Assembly: GCF_001542775.1 (NCBI RefSeq)
Contig: NZ_CP014145.1
Span: forward strand, 1,612,001-1,676,000
Source of the DNA: Microterricola viridarii
GTDB taxonomy: Bacteria; Actinomycetota; Actinomycetes; Actinomycetales; Microbacteriaceae
Length of the DNA stretch: 64,000 bases
Direction: 5' to 3'
The notes under the pieces are model-generated. The model worked only from the letters and a program-made list of their open reading frames with translations. It did no database searches and was not told where the DNA came from. Both the position numbers and the translations under genes were made by a program. Positions 34,405 through 42,538 of the stretch are shown here, one piece after another (position 1 is the first letter of the stretch; every line of letters starts with the position of its first letter).

Positions 34405-34668
34405 ATGCACAACATGGCCGAACAGGCGTCACGGACCAATCCAAGGCTCACCCTCGCTGTCGCCAAGGGGCCAGGCACCATCGGGGCCAGCGACGTGATC
34501 AGTGCAGTGCGGCCGGAGCTTGATGGCCGCACCCCCGCAGCTGTGAAGAGCATCCTGCGCGAGCAGCTCAACCAGTTCAGTGTCGAGGTCTCCGACAGCG
34601 AGCTCCAGCGGGTTGCAACGGACATCGCGACAGCGGGGCTCGCCCGGGTGCTGGCAACGGCCGGCTGA
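34405..34668 (+). CDS. Hypothetical protein
   Basis: 87 residues with ATG at 34405 or 34414; AAGGA lies two bases before the first and eleven before the second, so the start is unsettled. Sequence (RLTLAVAKGPGTIGASDVISAVRPELDG, VKSILREQLNQFSVEVSDSELQRVATDIATAG) suggests a small mixed alpha/beta or helical protein without membrane segments or catalytic motifs. I do not recognise it. The 248 bp before it hold no other feature I can support. Confidence 0.5.
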   Translation: MHNMAEQASRTNPRLTLAVAKGPGTIGASDVISAVRPELDGRTPAAVKSILREQLNQFSVEVSDSELQRVATDIATAGLARVLATAG

Positions 34669-34773
34669 CGCCGGAGGCGTACCCCCGAGAGCGCCCACTG
34701 AAACTCAACCCACGACACACACCCAGCGAAAAACACCCAGCGAAACTCTTTAGCCGAATGGATGGAGCGTGCC

Positions 34774-35064
34774 ATGAACGACTTTAAGCTGCCTGCCGAT
34801 GAGGGCTCGAACACCCAAGATGAGCCCGTGATGGAGCAGGATGCGGTCACCGATCGGGAGAAACTGGATGGGATTGCCGCCCAGACCGTCGCCGATCTCG
34901 GAACGCACGACCTGCGCCACGTCCATGCTGTTGTTTTTGAGCGGAGCACCGAGTCCGGGTTGCACGTTTCCCCCGGCGAACTGGTGGATGCCGTGGGCGC
35001 CGCAGCCCGCGAGAAGGACGCTTCCTTCTCCGTGCCCGCCTCCACCGACCGCGACACCGACTGA
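34774..35064 (+). CDS. Hypothetical protein
   Basis: 96 residues; the ATG at 34774 is preferred over 34762 because GGAG lies seven bases upstream. Acidic N-terminus (NDFKLPADEGSN...EPVMEQD) then a compact part (KLDGIAAQTVADLGTHDLRHVHAVVFE, VSPGELVDAVGAAAREK). No known family recognised. It ends 6 bp before the topoisomerase IB start and probably shares its transcript. Confidence 0.5.
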   Translation: MNDFKLPADEGSNTQDEPVMEQDAVTDREKLDGIAAQTVADLGTHDLRHVHAVVFERSTESGLHVSPGELVDAVGAAAREKDASFSVPASTDRDTD

Positions 35065-35070
35065 CCCGCC

Positions 35071-36045
35071 ATGCCCCGCCTGCGCACGGTCGACCCCGCC
35101 ACGCCGGGCTGGAGCTTGGTCCGCGCCGGCGACGACGTCACCATCGTGGACCAACAGGGTTCAGTACTCGCGGACGAAGAGGTCGCTGAGCGAGTCGACG
35201 CACTGCGCATTCCGCCCGCCTGGACCGATGTCTGGATCGCACCCCACGCGAATGCGCACATCCAGGTGGTCGGCACCGACGAGGCCGGGAGACGCCAATA
35301 CCTCTATCACGAGCAGTGGCAGCGCAGGCAGGCGAAGCGGAAGTACGACAGGGCTCTGGACCTGGCAGCCAGACTTCCCGCCGCGCGGCGGGTGGTCACC
35401 CGGGACCTGCGCGCGGACGGGCAAAGCAGGGCGCGGGCGCTGGCCGTGGCATTCCGTTTGTTGGACAGCGCCTACCTGCGCGTCGGGAGCGAACGCTACG
35501 CGAAGCGGCACGGCAGCAGGGGGCTGACGACGCTGCTCGGCTCCGATGCGCACGTCTCCGGCGACACCGTGCTCCTCGCATTCACCGGCAAGAGTGCCGT
35601 CGACTGGTCATCGCGGACGACGGACCCCGATCTCGCCCGCGCGGTGCGAACGCTGAAAAGGCGCGGGCCAGACGCCCATCTGCTCGCCTGGCAGGACGAC
35701 TCCGGCTGGCATCCGCTGCGCGCCGACGAGGTGAACGAGTACGTGCGGGAGCGCACGCAAGGCGACTTCACGGCGAAGGATTTCCGCACGCTGCACGGCA
35801 CCATCACGGCCGCGCAGTCACTCGCGGCGCAGGGCCGGCAGCCGAGCGCGGCGGCCAGGCGGCGGGCCGCAACGGAGGCGAGCCGGGTCACCGCCGAGGC
35901 GCTCGGCAACACGCCGACGGTTGCGCGCGCCACCTACATCGACCCCCGCGTGTTCGACCGGTTCCGTGAGGGGCGTGTGCTCCAGACGAACGGGCTGGCA
36001 CCGGAGTCGGCACTCAGGCTGTTGCTGCTCGGCGACAACGCCTGA
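35071..36045 (+). CDS. DNA topoisomerase IB (poxvirus-like)
   Basis: 324 residues. N-terminal domain (RIPPAWTDVWIAPHANAHIQVVGTDEAGRRQYLYHEQW) and catalytic tyrosine-recombinase-like domain are both present. The catalytic Tyr289 lies in RATYIDPRVF, the family's C-terminal motif, and basic active-site residues are in LGSDAHVSGDTVLLAFTGKS and the DFTAKDFRTLHGT helix. It nicks one DNA strand through a 3'-phosphotyrosine and relaxes supercoils. Such genes are scattered in soil bacteria with a patchy distribution typical of transfer. Convergent with flgE, separated by a perfect hairpin. Confidence 0.92.
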   Translation: MPRLRTVDPATPGWSLVRAGDDVTIVDQQGSVLADEEVAERVDALRIPPAWTDVWIAPHANAHIQVVGTDEAGRRQYLYHEQWQRRQAKRKYDRALDLAARLPAARRVVTRDLRADGQSRARALAVAFRLLDSAYLRVGSERYAKRHGSRGLTTLLGSDAHVSGDTVLLAFTGKSAVDWSSRTTDPDLARAVRTLKRRGPDAHLLAWQDDSGWHPLRADEVNEYVRERTQGDFTAKDFRTLHGTITAAQSLAAQGRQPSAAARRRAATEASRVTAEALGNTPTVARATYIDPRVFDRFREGRVLQTNGLAPESALRLLLLGDNA

Positions 36046-36073
36046 GGCGGACCGCGGCAGGGCTTAATCAGGT

Positions 36074-36106
36074 GCGGAGGCCAGAATCTGAGATTCTGGC
36101 CTCCGC
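36074..36106. terminator. Perfect 15-bp hairpin between topoisomerase IB and flgE
   Basis: GCGGAGGCCAGAATC, loop TGA, then its exact complement. Located 26 bp before the flgE stop on one side and 28 bp after the topoisomerase stop on the other. No T tract; presumably a bidirectional terminator that also ends the fliC-flgE side transcript. Confidence 0.7.
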
Positions 36107-36132
36107 AGGCGACGCGCGCCGCGTTCTGGGCG

Positions 36133-37302
36133 TTAGCGCTTCAGGTTGGTGAGCTCCTGCAGCACCTCGTCGGAGGTGGTGATGATGCGGGCGTTCGCCT
36201 GGAAGCCACGCTGGGCGACGATCAGGTTGGTGAACTCCTGCGAGAGGTCGACGTTCGACATCTCGAGCTGGCCGCCGGCGAGCACGCCGAGGCCGTCGCC
36301 GCCGGGAACGCCGTATGCCGCGTTGCCCGAGTTGACGGTGGCGCGGTATCCGGAGGATCCGGCCTTCTCGAGGCCGCCAGGGTTGGCGAAGGTGGCCAGC
36401 GCCACGCGGGCGATGGGCTCCTTCGCGCCGTTGCTGAACAGGCCGACGAGCGTGCCGTCCTTGGAGAGGGTGAAGGATTCCAGCGTGCCGGCCTGGCGGC
36501 CGTTCTGCCCCTCGATGGCGACAGTGCTGAGCGTGGCGTAGCCGGTGATACCGGCCAGGTCGACGGTGATGCCGCCGAGCACGAGCGGCGTTGCACCGGT
36601 CTGCACGCCGTTGGTGAAGCTGAGCGTGCCCGTGACGGGTGCGCCGCCCGCGGTGCCGGAGACGTCCCAACCGGCGGCCGTCTTGGTGAAGGTGAGGCTC
36701 AGGGTGCCCGGCTTGCCGTCGGCGCCGTACACCGGCACGTCGCGGACGAGCGCGGTGCCGTCGGCGGCGTCGGAGGGCAGGTTGCCGCCGACGGATGCGG
36801 CGGTGGTCGCCACGGCGGGGGAAACACCCTTCAACGGCAGGCTGATGGTGCCGACGGCACCGCCGGTGGGGACCTGGCCGTTCACGGCGTTCCAGCCCTG
36901 CACGAGGGAGCCGTCGGGCGCGGTCAGTCGGCCGTCGGCGTCGAGCTCGAAGGCGCCGGCGCGGGTGTAGCGGGTCTCGCCGCCGATGCTGGTGACGAAG
37001 AAGCCGTCGCCCGCGATCATCATGTCGGTCGCCCGGCCGGTCGCCTGGGCGGAGCCCTGGGTGAAGTTGGTCGAGATGCCGGCGACCTGCACGCCGAGTC
37101 CGACCTGCGATGGGTTGGTGCCACCGGTCTGCGCCTGCGGGCCACCTGCACCCTGGGTGAGCTGGGAGAGCGTGTCCTGGAACTGCACGGCAGAACCCTT
37201 GAATGCGGTGGTGTTGACGTTGGCGATGTTGTTGCCGGTGACGTCGAGCATGGTCTGGTGCGAGCGGAGGCCGGAGATTCCGGAGTAGAGCGAGCGAAGC
37301 AT
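36133..37302 (-). CDS. flgE: Flagellar hook protein FlgE
   Basis: 389 residues. N-terminal rod/hook signature LRSLYSGISGLRSHQTMLDVTGNNIANVNTTAFKG, a VAGDGFFV-like segment (MIAGDGFFV), and the C-terminal ANARIITTSDEVLQELTNLKR that forms the inner D0 coiled coil. It polymerises into the hook outside the cell after export. No flgF or flgG (distal rod) gene is found in the window. 75 bp downstream of flgD. In compact flagellar loci flbD commonly follows flgE; here a 3-kb unrelated block lies between. Confidence 0.95.
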   Translation of the reverse strand: MLRSLYSGISGLRSHQTMLDVTGNNIANVNTTAFKGSAVQFQDTLSQLTQGAGGPQAQTGGTNPSQVGLGVQVAGISTNFTQGSAQATGRATDMMIAGDGFFVTSIGGETRYTRAGAFELDADGRLTAPDGSLVQGWNAVNGQVPTGGAVGTISLPLKGVSPAVATTAASVGGNLPSDAADGTALVRDVPVYGADGKPGTLSLTFTKTAAGWDVSGTAGGAPVTGTLSFTNGVQTGATPLVLGGITVDLAGITGYATLSTVAIEGQNGRQAGTLESFTLSKDGTLVGLFSNGAKEPIARVALATFANPGGLEKAGSSGYRATVNSGNAAYGVPGGDGLGVLAGGQLEMSNVDLSQEFTNLIVAQRGFQANARIITTSDEVLQELTNLKR

Positions 37303-37377
37303 GTGTTGGCCTTTCGGTGGAAGTGTCGGCGGTCAGACGGCGGCGGCTGCGCCGGGATTTGCGGGGTCGGTGGGCAG

Positions 37378-37842
37378 CTAGCTGGGCTCCTTCGGAGCCG
37401 GTGGGCTGACGGGCGGGGTGGTCGCCGGCGGGGCGGTGACGCTGGCGATCACGTCGAGCGGGATGTTCTTGCCGCCGACGGAGACAGTGGGTACAGCACC
37501 GGTGTACGAGACGGACTCGGCGATGCCGGTGATGGTGTCGCCCTTCGCATCCACATAGGTGACCTGCTGGCCGACGAGTGCGGCGGCGGCCGAGCGCATC
37601 TGCAGCGAGAAGCCTTCCGCGCTGGTGACGGCGAGCTCGTTCATCTTCTCCATCATCGCCAGCTGGGTGGTCTGCTGGATCATCTGGCCGGTGTCCATCG
37701 GCGAGCTCGGGTCCTGGTTCTGCAGCTGGGTGACCAGCAGCGACATGAACACCTCACCGTCCATGTCCTGCTTGGGCGCCCGGACGGGGGCGTTGGTGTA
37801 GATGCCACCGCGGTTTGCGGTGGTGACGGGGTCAATCGGCAC
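37378..37842 (-). CDS. flgD: Flagellar hook cap protein FlgD
   Basis: 154 residues, short form. The N-terminal FlgD domain is clear (MDGEVFMSLLVTQLQNQDPSSPMDTGQMIQQTTQLAMMEKMNEL), followed by a small domain (AAALVGQQVTYVDAKGDTITG) and a Pro-rich tail. It caps the growing hook and helps FlgE insert. GTG start 11 bp after fliK. Confidence 0.93.
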   Translation of the reverse strand: MPIDPVTTANRGGIYTNAPVRAPKQDMDGEVFMSLLVTQLQNQDPSSPMDTGQMIQQTTQLAMMEKMNELAVTSAEGFSLQMRSAAAALVGQQVTYVDAKGDTITGIAESVSYTGAVPTVSVGGKNIPLDVIASVTAPPATTPPVSPPAPKEPS

Positions 37843-37853
37843 GGGGTCCTCTT

Positions 37854-39350
37854 CTATGCGATCAGATCGAAGTGCGGGTGGGCGGATGCAGCAGAGGCTG
37901 CGAGGAGTTCGGCGTCGCTGGCATGCTCATCGGCCTGCAACGCCCCCAGGGTGCGGGGGGCTGCGTCGGCCGGCTCGGCGGGGGCGGTGCCGTTCTGCCC
38001 TGGGCCGTGCTGGCCCTGCTGGTTCTGGCCTGCGCCGCCCTGGCCGGGCTGGTTCTGGGCGGCCGTGTGCGGGCCGGGCTGCTGCTGGCCTGGGGCGTTC
38101 TGCCCCGCCTGCCCGCCCTGCCTGGTGGGTGCATCGTCTGCGGAGAGGGCGAGGCTTGCATGCAGGCCGGTGCCGGCGAGGTCCCGGCGCAGCTCGCCGA
38201 GGATGCCGCGCACGGCATCCCTGGCCACGTCCGTCGGGGTGAAGAGCTCGATGCGGAGCTGGTCGCCGGCGACGACCGCCTGCACCGTGACCGGGCCCAG
38301 GCGTTCCGGGTTCACGGTGATCGTCATGTGGTGCGTTCCGTCACCGGCCGCCGCGAGGGTGAACAGCGGCCGGGCCAGTTGCGCGGCCAGCGGTGCCGGC
38401 TGGGCGGCCACGCCGGGCTGGGCGACGGTGGCCGTGCTCGTGAGCGCCGAGTTGGTGACCGCGCTCGGGGCGAGCGCCGCCGCGGGCGCGACGACGGGGG
38501 CGTTCTGGCTGCTGCCCTCGAGTGGGGCACCGCCGGCCGACGGCAGCGACGCGGGCCGGGCGGCCTGCGCGGCGGGCGTCGCGGCCGGGTTCGCACTGCC
38601 CTGCGCAGTGGGGTTGCTACCGGCGTTGGCCGTGAAGTTGGCGGTGGCTGCGGTCGCGATCGGCGCGACCGGGCGCGGCTCGCCCGGCACAACATCCGCC
38701 GCAATCGGGGCGGCGGGTGTGGCTGTGGTTGACACGAGGGCGACGGCACCGCGGGGGCCGCCGGTGTGCACGGCGGGGGCGGTTGCCCCGGCGGCCGCAA
38801 GTGGAGCCGCCGCGGCGCTGCCGGTCTGTGCACTCTGGGCGGTCTGTGCACTCTGGGCGGCCTGTGCAGTCTGAACGGCCTGCGCAGTCTGGGCTGCTGC
38901 ATCGAGCTGCGCGGCGACGGCCGGCACCGCAGCGGGGGCTGTGGCGAGACCGGCGGTCGGCTGCGCTGCACCGGCGGCACCGGCCGCCGCAACGGCGGTC
39001 GTGCCCTGGCCGAGCGGCGCTGCTTCTGGCACGCTCGGGGTGCCGGCCGTCACGGCAGGGGCGATCGTGGACGCCGCAGCGAAAGCGCCCCAGAAGCCGC
39101 TGGCCTGCGCGACGCCCGGCGTCTCCGCAGCGGGAACGCTCGACTGGGCGCCCGCATCCGCAGCGTTGTCGGCGCCGGTCTCTGCACCGGCATCGCCGGC
39201 CGGGTCCTGTTCGCGCGCGGCGGGGCCGCGGCCGCCCACGAGCGTGGCCAGCGCCGCACCGAAGCCGGCGCCGGCGTCGGTCGTGCCGGGAGAGGATGCC
39301 GGGGCGGCGGCACGGGCGGGTGCGGCCACGCTGATCAGAGGCATGCTCAT
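37854..39350 (-). CDS. fliK: Flagellar hook-length control protein FliK
   Basis: 498 residues. The first ~370 residues are Ala/Pro/Thr-rich, low-complexity and presumably extended, suiting a molecular ruler. The C-terminal substrate-switch domain (MTITVNPERLGPVTVQAVV, LRIELFTPTDVARDAVRGILGELRRDLAG) is diagnostic. It ends with a Gln/Gly-rich tail. FliK is secreted during hook growth and triggers FlhB to change export specificity. ATGA overlap with the NlpC/P60 gene upstream. Confidence 0.9.
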   Translation of the reverse strand: MSMPLISVAAPARAAAPASSPGTTDAGAGFGAALATLVGGRGPAAREQDPAGDAGAETGADNAADAGAQSSVPAAETPGVAQASGFWGAFAAASTIAPAVTAGTPSVPEAAPLGQGTTAVAAAGAAGAAQPTAGLATAPAAVPAVAAQLDAAAQTAQAVQTAQAAQSAQTAQSAQTGSAAAAPLAAAGATAPAVHTGGPRGAVALVSTTATPAAPIAADVVPGEPRPVAPIATAATANFTANAGSNPTAQGSANPAATPAAQAARPASLPSAGGAPLEGSSQNAPVVAPAAALAPSAVTNSALTSTATVAQPGVAAQPAPLAAQLARPLFTLAAAGDGTHHMTITVNPERLGPVTVQAVVAGDQLRIELFTPTDVARDAVRGILGELRRDLAGTGLHASLALSADDAPTRQGGQAGQNAPGQQQPGPHTAAQNQPGQGGAGQNQQGQHGPGQNGTAPAEPADAAPRTLGALQADEHASDAELLAASAASAHPHFDLIA

Positions 39351-40078
39351 CGGGTGCCCCCGCCCAGCATTGCAGCGCGGGCCGCGGCGAGCAGTGATTC
39401 GTTCATGGTGGAGGAGTTCGTTTGCTGGCCGGTGATCGAGCCGAGCAGTGCCTGCAGGTCGAGTCGCTGCCCGGGGATGGCGCCGCTGCCGAGCGACGCC
39501 GTGTTGGCTGTCTCGGTCGGCACAATGCGGCGGATGGTGACGATGTCCGACTCGTCGAACCAGCGGTCGACGTAGCTGACGGTGCGGCCCTCATAGGGGG
39601 CGTGAATCACCTTGTTGTCGCCGGCGTAGATGACGATGTGCTCGGCGTTGTCGGTGACGATGAGGTCGCCCGGCTGGGCCTCGGCGAGCGACGCGACCGG
39701 GGTTCCCGCGGTCATCTGGCCGGAGACCAGGCGGGGAACCTCGATGCCGAGGTCGGCGTAGACGCGCTGCACGAGCCCCGAGCAGTCCATGCCGTTGGCG
39801 TCTTCGCCGCCGAAGACGTAAGGCACGCCGATGTACTTCATGGCGGCATCCTTGACGGCGGTGCCGGTGACACCCTCGCTGCCGGCGACACCGCTGCTCT
39901 GCGCCGCACCGGCACTGCTCAGTGCCTTGTTCAGCAGCGCCGAGAAATCGGTGTTCGCGGCCCCTGCGGTGGTGTCTGCTGTGGAGGCGGCGCGCGCGGT
40001 TGACGCGCCGCTCAGCTGCTCGATCGTGGTGCGGATCGTCTGGATCCGGCCGATCGCCTCGGTCATGGCCGCGGTCAT
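39347..40078 (-). CDS. NlpC/P60 peptidoglycan hydrolase embedded in the flagellar operon
   Basis: 243 residues. NlpC/P60 domain at residues ~72-185 with catalytic Cys99 (MDCSGLVQ), His147 (EHIVIYAG) and a third-position His159 (VIHAPY). No Sec or Tat signal peptide: the N-terminus (MTAAMTEAIGRIQTIRTTIEQLSG) is a soluble amphipathic segment like those of flagellar rod proteins. It is overlapped by ATGA junctions with fliJ and fliK. It is therefore probably exported through the flagellar apparatus and cuts peptide crosslinks to let the rod pass. That is the job done by the FlgJ muramidase in Proteobacteria; no flgJ is present here. Confidence 0.88.
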   Translation of the reverse strand: MTAAMTEAIGRIQTIRTTIEQLSGASTARAASTADTTAGAANTDFSALLNKALSSAGAAQSSGVAGSEGVTGTAVKDAAMKYIGVPYVFGGEDANGMDCSGLVQRVYADLGIEVPRLVSGQMTAGTPVASLAEAQPGDLIVTDNAEHIVIYAGDNKVIHAPYEGRTVSYVDRWFDESDIVTIRRIVPTETANTASLGSGAIPGQRLDLQALLGSITGQQTNSSTMNESLLAAARAAMLGGGTR

Positions 40079-40533
40079 CGTGCCTCCCCCTCTGTCGTGC
40101 CGTGCCCGGCGCTCGTGCGCTGCCAGGCAGCTCCGGCAAGTTCGTCGAGCACGATCTGCTCTGCGTGAAGCTCTTCTACGGCCACGTTCTCGGCGTGGCG
40201 GTCGGCCAGCTTCTCGATGCTCAGCGTGCTGCGGCGGGCCTCGGAGTACTCCTGCTGCGCCTCCTCTGCACGACGTTGGCGTTCGAGGGTGACGGCGCCG
40301 AGCTCTGCCACCATGCTGCGGGCGGATGCCCGTGCGGCGGCGATCCCGTGCAGCGCGCCGAGCGTCTCCGGCGTGGCCGGCGAATCGCCGAGCCCGGCCC
40401 GGGCTGCCGCCTCCCTGGCGGCGCTCTCGCGCCGGCCGGCGTTGGCGGCGGCGAGGCTGCCCGCTGCCTGGTCTTGCTCCAGGCGTCGAAGACGCAGCAG
40501 CCCATCCAGTGCGAATGCTCGCGTCATGGTCAT
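40075..40533 (-). CDS. fliJ: Flagellar export protein FliJ
   Basis: 152 residues, almost wholly alpha-helical coiled coil rich in Ala, Arg and Glu (FALDGLLRLRRLEQDQAAGSLAAAN at the N-terminus, LADRHAENVAVEELHAEQIVLDELA). FliJ is the stalk that inserts in the FliI ring and couples ATP hydrolysis and proton flow to export. Placement between fliI and the hydrolase, with ATGA overlaps on both sides, fixes the call more than sequence does. Confidence 0.82.
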   Translation of the reverse strand: MTMTRAFALDGLLRLRRLEQDQAAGSLAAANAGRRESAAREAAARAGLGDSPATPETLGALHGIAAARASARSMVAELGAVTLERQRRAEEAQQEYSEARRSTLSIEKLADRHAENVAVEELHAEQIVLDELAGAAWQRTSAGHGTTEGEAR

Positions 40534-41885
40534 ACCCCCAACAGTCGGCTCAGGCGGGCCAGTGCGGCCCAGGCGTCATCCGCGGTCGTTTGATCGCTCA
40601 TGCTTTGCTGCAGGAAGGCGTTGATCTCGCCCTCGTGGTCGACGGCGGCGTCCACCAGCGGGTTCGTCCCGCGGCGGTAGGCCCCGACATCGAGCAGGTC
40701 TTGTGCGGAACGGCGGGCGGAGAGCGCCCGGCGCAGCACCGTGGCGTGTTCGCGGCGTTCCGGCGTCGTCACCCGGCCGGCGACGCGAGAGACGGATCCC
40801 AGCGCGTCGATGGAGGGGAAGTGCCCGATGACGGCGAGTTTGCGGTCCAGCACGACGTGGCCGTCCAGGATCGAGCGGGCGGAGTCGGCGATCGGCTCGT
40901 TGTGGTCGTCGCCGTCGACGAGCACCGTGTACATGCCGGTGACGGAGCCGCGCTCGCCCGTTCCCGCACGCTCCAGAAGCTGGGCGAGCACAGAGAACGT
41001 CGAGGGCGGGTAGCCCCGGGTGGCCGGCGGCTCCCCCACCGAGAGGCCGATCTCGCGCTGGGCCATGGCGACCCGGGTCAGCGAGTCCATCATCAGCATG
41101 ACGTCGTTGCCCTGCTCGCGGAACGACTCCGCGATGCGGGTTGCGACGAAGGCGGCGCGCAGGCGCATCAGGGCGGGCTCGTCGGAGGTGGACACGACCA
41201 CGATGGCGCGGGCCAGGCCCTCAGGGCCGAGGTCGTCCTCGAGGAACTCGCGCACCTCGCGGCCACGCTCGCCGATCAGGGCGATGACGCTGATCTGGGC
41301 GTCGGTGCCGCGGGCGATCATGCTGAGAAGCGAGGATTTTCCGACGCCGGAGCCGGCGAACAGGCCGAGGCGCTGACCCTTGCCGACGGTGGTCAAGGTG
41401 TCGAGCGCGCGCACGCCGAGTTGCAGCGGGGTGTCGATGCGCGCCCGGTGCATCGCGGAGGGAGCCTCGTTGTGCAGGGAAACGTAGCCGTCGACCTGCA
41501 GCGGACCCTTGCCGTCGATCGGCCGGCCGAGGCCGTCGAGCACCCGGCCGAACAGACCGGTGCCCGTTGGCACGCGCACGGGCTGGTTGCGGGAGCGCAC
41601 CGGCGTGCCGACCTTGATGCCGGCCATGCGGCCGAGCGGCATGCAGCGGATGCCGCCGCGTGTGGAAGCGACGACCTCGGCCTCGATGGGAGCGTCGCCC
41701 GCGGCGTCCCCGCCGCCCAGGGTGACCAGGTCGCCGATGGCGCAGTCCAGCCCAACGACCTCGATGCCGAGGCCCACGATCGAAGACACCAAACCGCTGC
41801 GCTCCGGCGCGGCGGCAAGCCTCGCCGCGCGGAGGCGGGCGGTCAGGGCGCCGGACACGGGAGCCTCACGGGTGGCGGCGCTCAC
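40530..41885 (-). CDS. fliI: Flagellum-specific ATPase FliI
   Basis: 451 residues, F1-beta-like ATPase. Walker A GLFAGSGVGKSSLL around residue 175, Walker B region VMLMMDSLTRVAMAQREIGL, and GYPPSTFSVLAQLLERAG. It energises loading of export substrates with FliH and FliJ. GTG start with a GTGA overlap with fliH. Confidence 0.97.
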   Translation of the reverse strand: MSAATREAPVSGALTARLRAARLAAAPERSGLVSSIVGLGIEVVGLDCAIGDLVTLGGGDAAGDAPIEAEVVASTRGGIRCMPLGRMAGIKVGTPVRSRNQPVRVPTGTGLFGRVLDGLGRPIDGKGPLQVDGYVSLHNEAPSAMHRARIDTPLQLGVRALDTLTTVGKGQRLGLFAGSGVGKSSLLSMIARGTDAQISVIALIGERGREVREFLEDDLGPEGLARAIVVVSTSDEPALMRLRAAFVATRIAESFREQGNDVMLMMDSLTRVAMAQREIGLSVGEPPATRGYPPSTFSVLAQLLERAGTGERGSVTGMYTVLVDGDDHNEPIADSARSILDGHVVLDRKLAVIGHFPSIDALGSVSRVAGRVTTPERREHATVLRRALSARRSAQDLLDVGAYRRGTNPLVDAAVDHEGEINAFLQQSMSDQTTADDAWAALARLSRLLGV

Positions 41886-42538
41886 ATCGGCTCCGCGAGG
41901 AGGGCGAGTTTGGCGCGGCGCAGGGCGCTGTCGATGCGAGCGTCGACGAGCCCGTCTGCGAACACGGCAACGGAGTCACCGCGGAAGAGCGTGGGGTCGG
42001 CCTGCACGGTGAGGCCTTCCGGGAGCTGGCCGGTCTCGCGCAGCAGCGCGAGGTCGTCCTGTTGCAGGCGCACGATGAGCTCGGGGTGGGTGGTCTCTGC
42101 CGCCAGGGCACCGAGCACTCGCTGCAGTGCGGCGCTCGCGCCGCGCTGCTCGTCGCGGAGTTCCAGGCCGATGACGGCCTCCGCGAGCTCGAGGGCGGCG
42201 GACACCAGCGTGTCATCGCTCTGCTCCAACAGCGGCAGCGCCGTGCGCTGCACGGCGGCGATGGCTGTGTCCAGCACCGCGCGGGCGGCGTCCAGCCGGG
42301 CCAGCGCCTCCGCCGCGATGACAGCCTGCGCCGCCTCGAGTTCGGCCAGCCGCACGCGGGCCGCGGCATCCGCCTGACGGAGCCCCTCGGCGTAGCCAGC
42401 CGCGTGGCCGCGCACGCTGGCGCGCTCTGAGATCAGGGCCAGCGCTGCCGGGGACAAAGCCCCCGTCGCACCGGTTCCAGCGCCGTCCACGCTCGGGAAG
42501 GCGATGGCCGCGAAGCCGTCGTCAATCGAGGTACGCAT
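41882..42538 (-). CDS. fliH: Flagellar assembly protein FliH
   Basis: 218 residues, divergent as is usual for FliH. Long Ala-rich helical part (ALALISERASVRGHAAGYAEGLRQADAAARVRLAELEAAQAV), then the C-terminal domain (VQADPTLFRGDSVAVFADGLVDARIDSALRRAKLALL) that binds FliI and resembles V/F-type ATPase stalk subunits. Starts 17 bp inside the end of fliG. Confidence 0.88.
   Translation of the reverse strand: MRTSIDDGFAAIAFPSVDGAGTGATGALSPAALALISERASVRGHAAGYAEGLRQADAAARVRLAELEAAQAVIAAEALARLDAARAVLDTAIAAVQRTALPLLEQSDDTLVSAALELAEAVIGLELRDEQRGASAALQRVLGALAAETTHPELIVRLQQDDLALLRETGQLPEGLTVQADPTLFRGDSVAVFADGLVDARIDSALRRAKLALLAEPM

Noticed and set aside
37303..37377. Sixth sigma-28-type promoter before flgE (CGCCGACA on the minus strand)
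   Set aside because: A -10-like 8-mer exists, but no CTAAC-like box lies 11 bp upstream.
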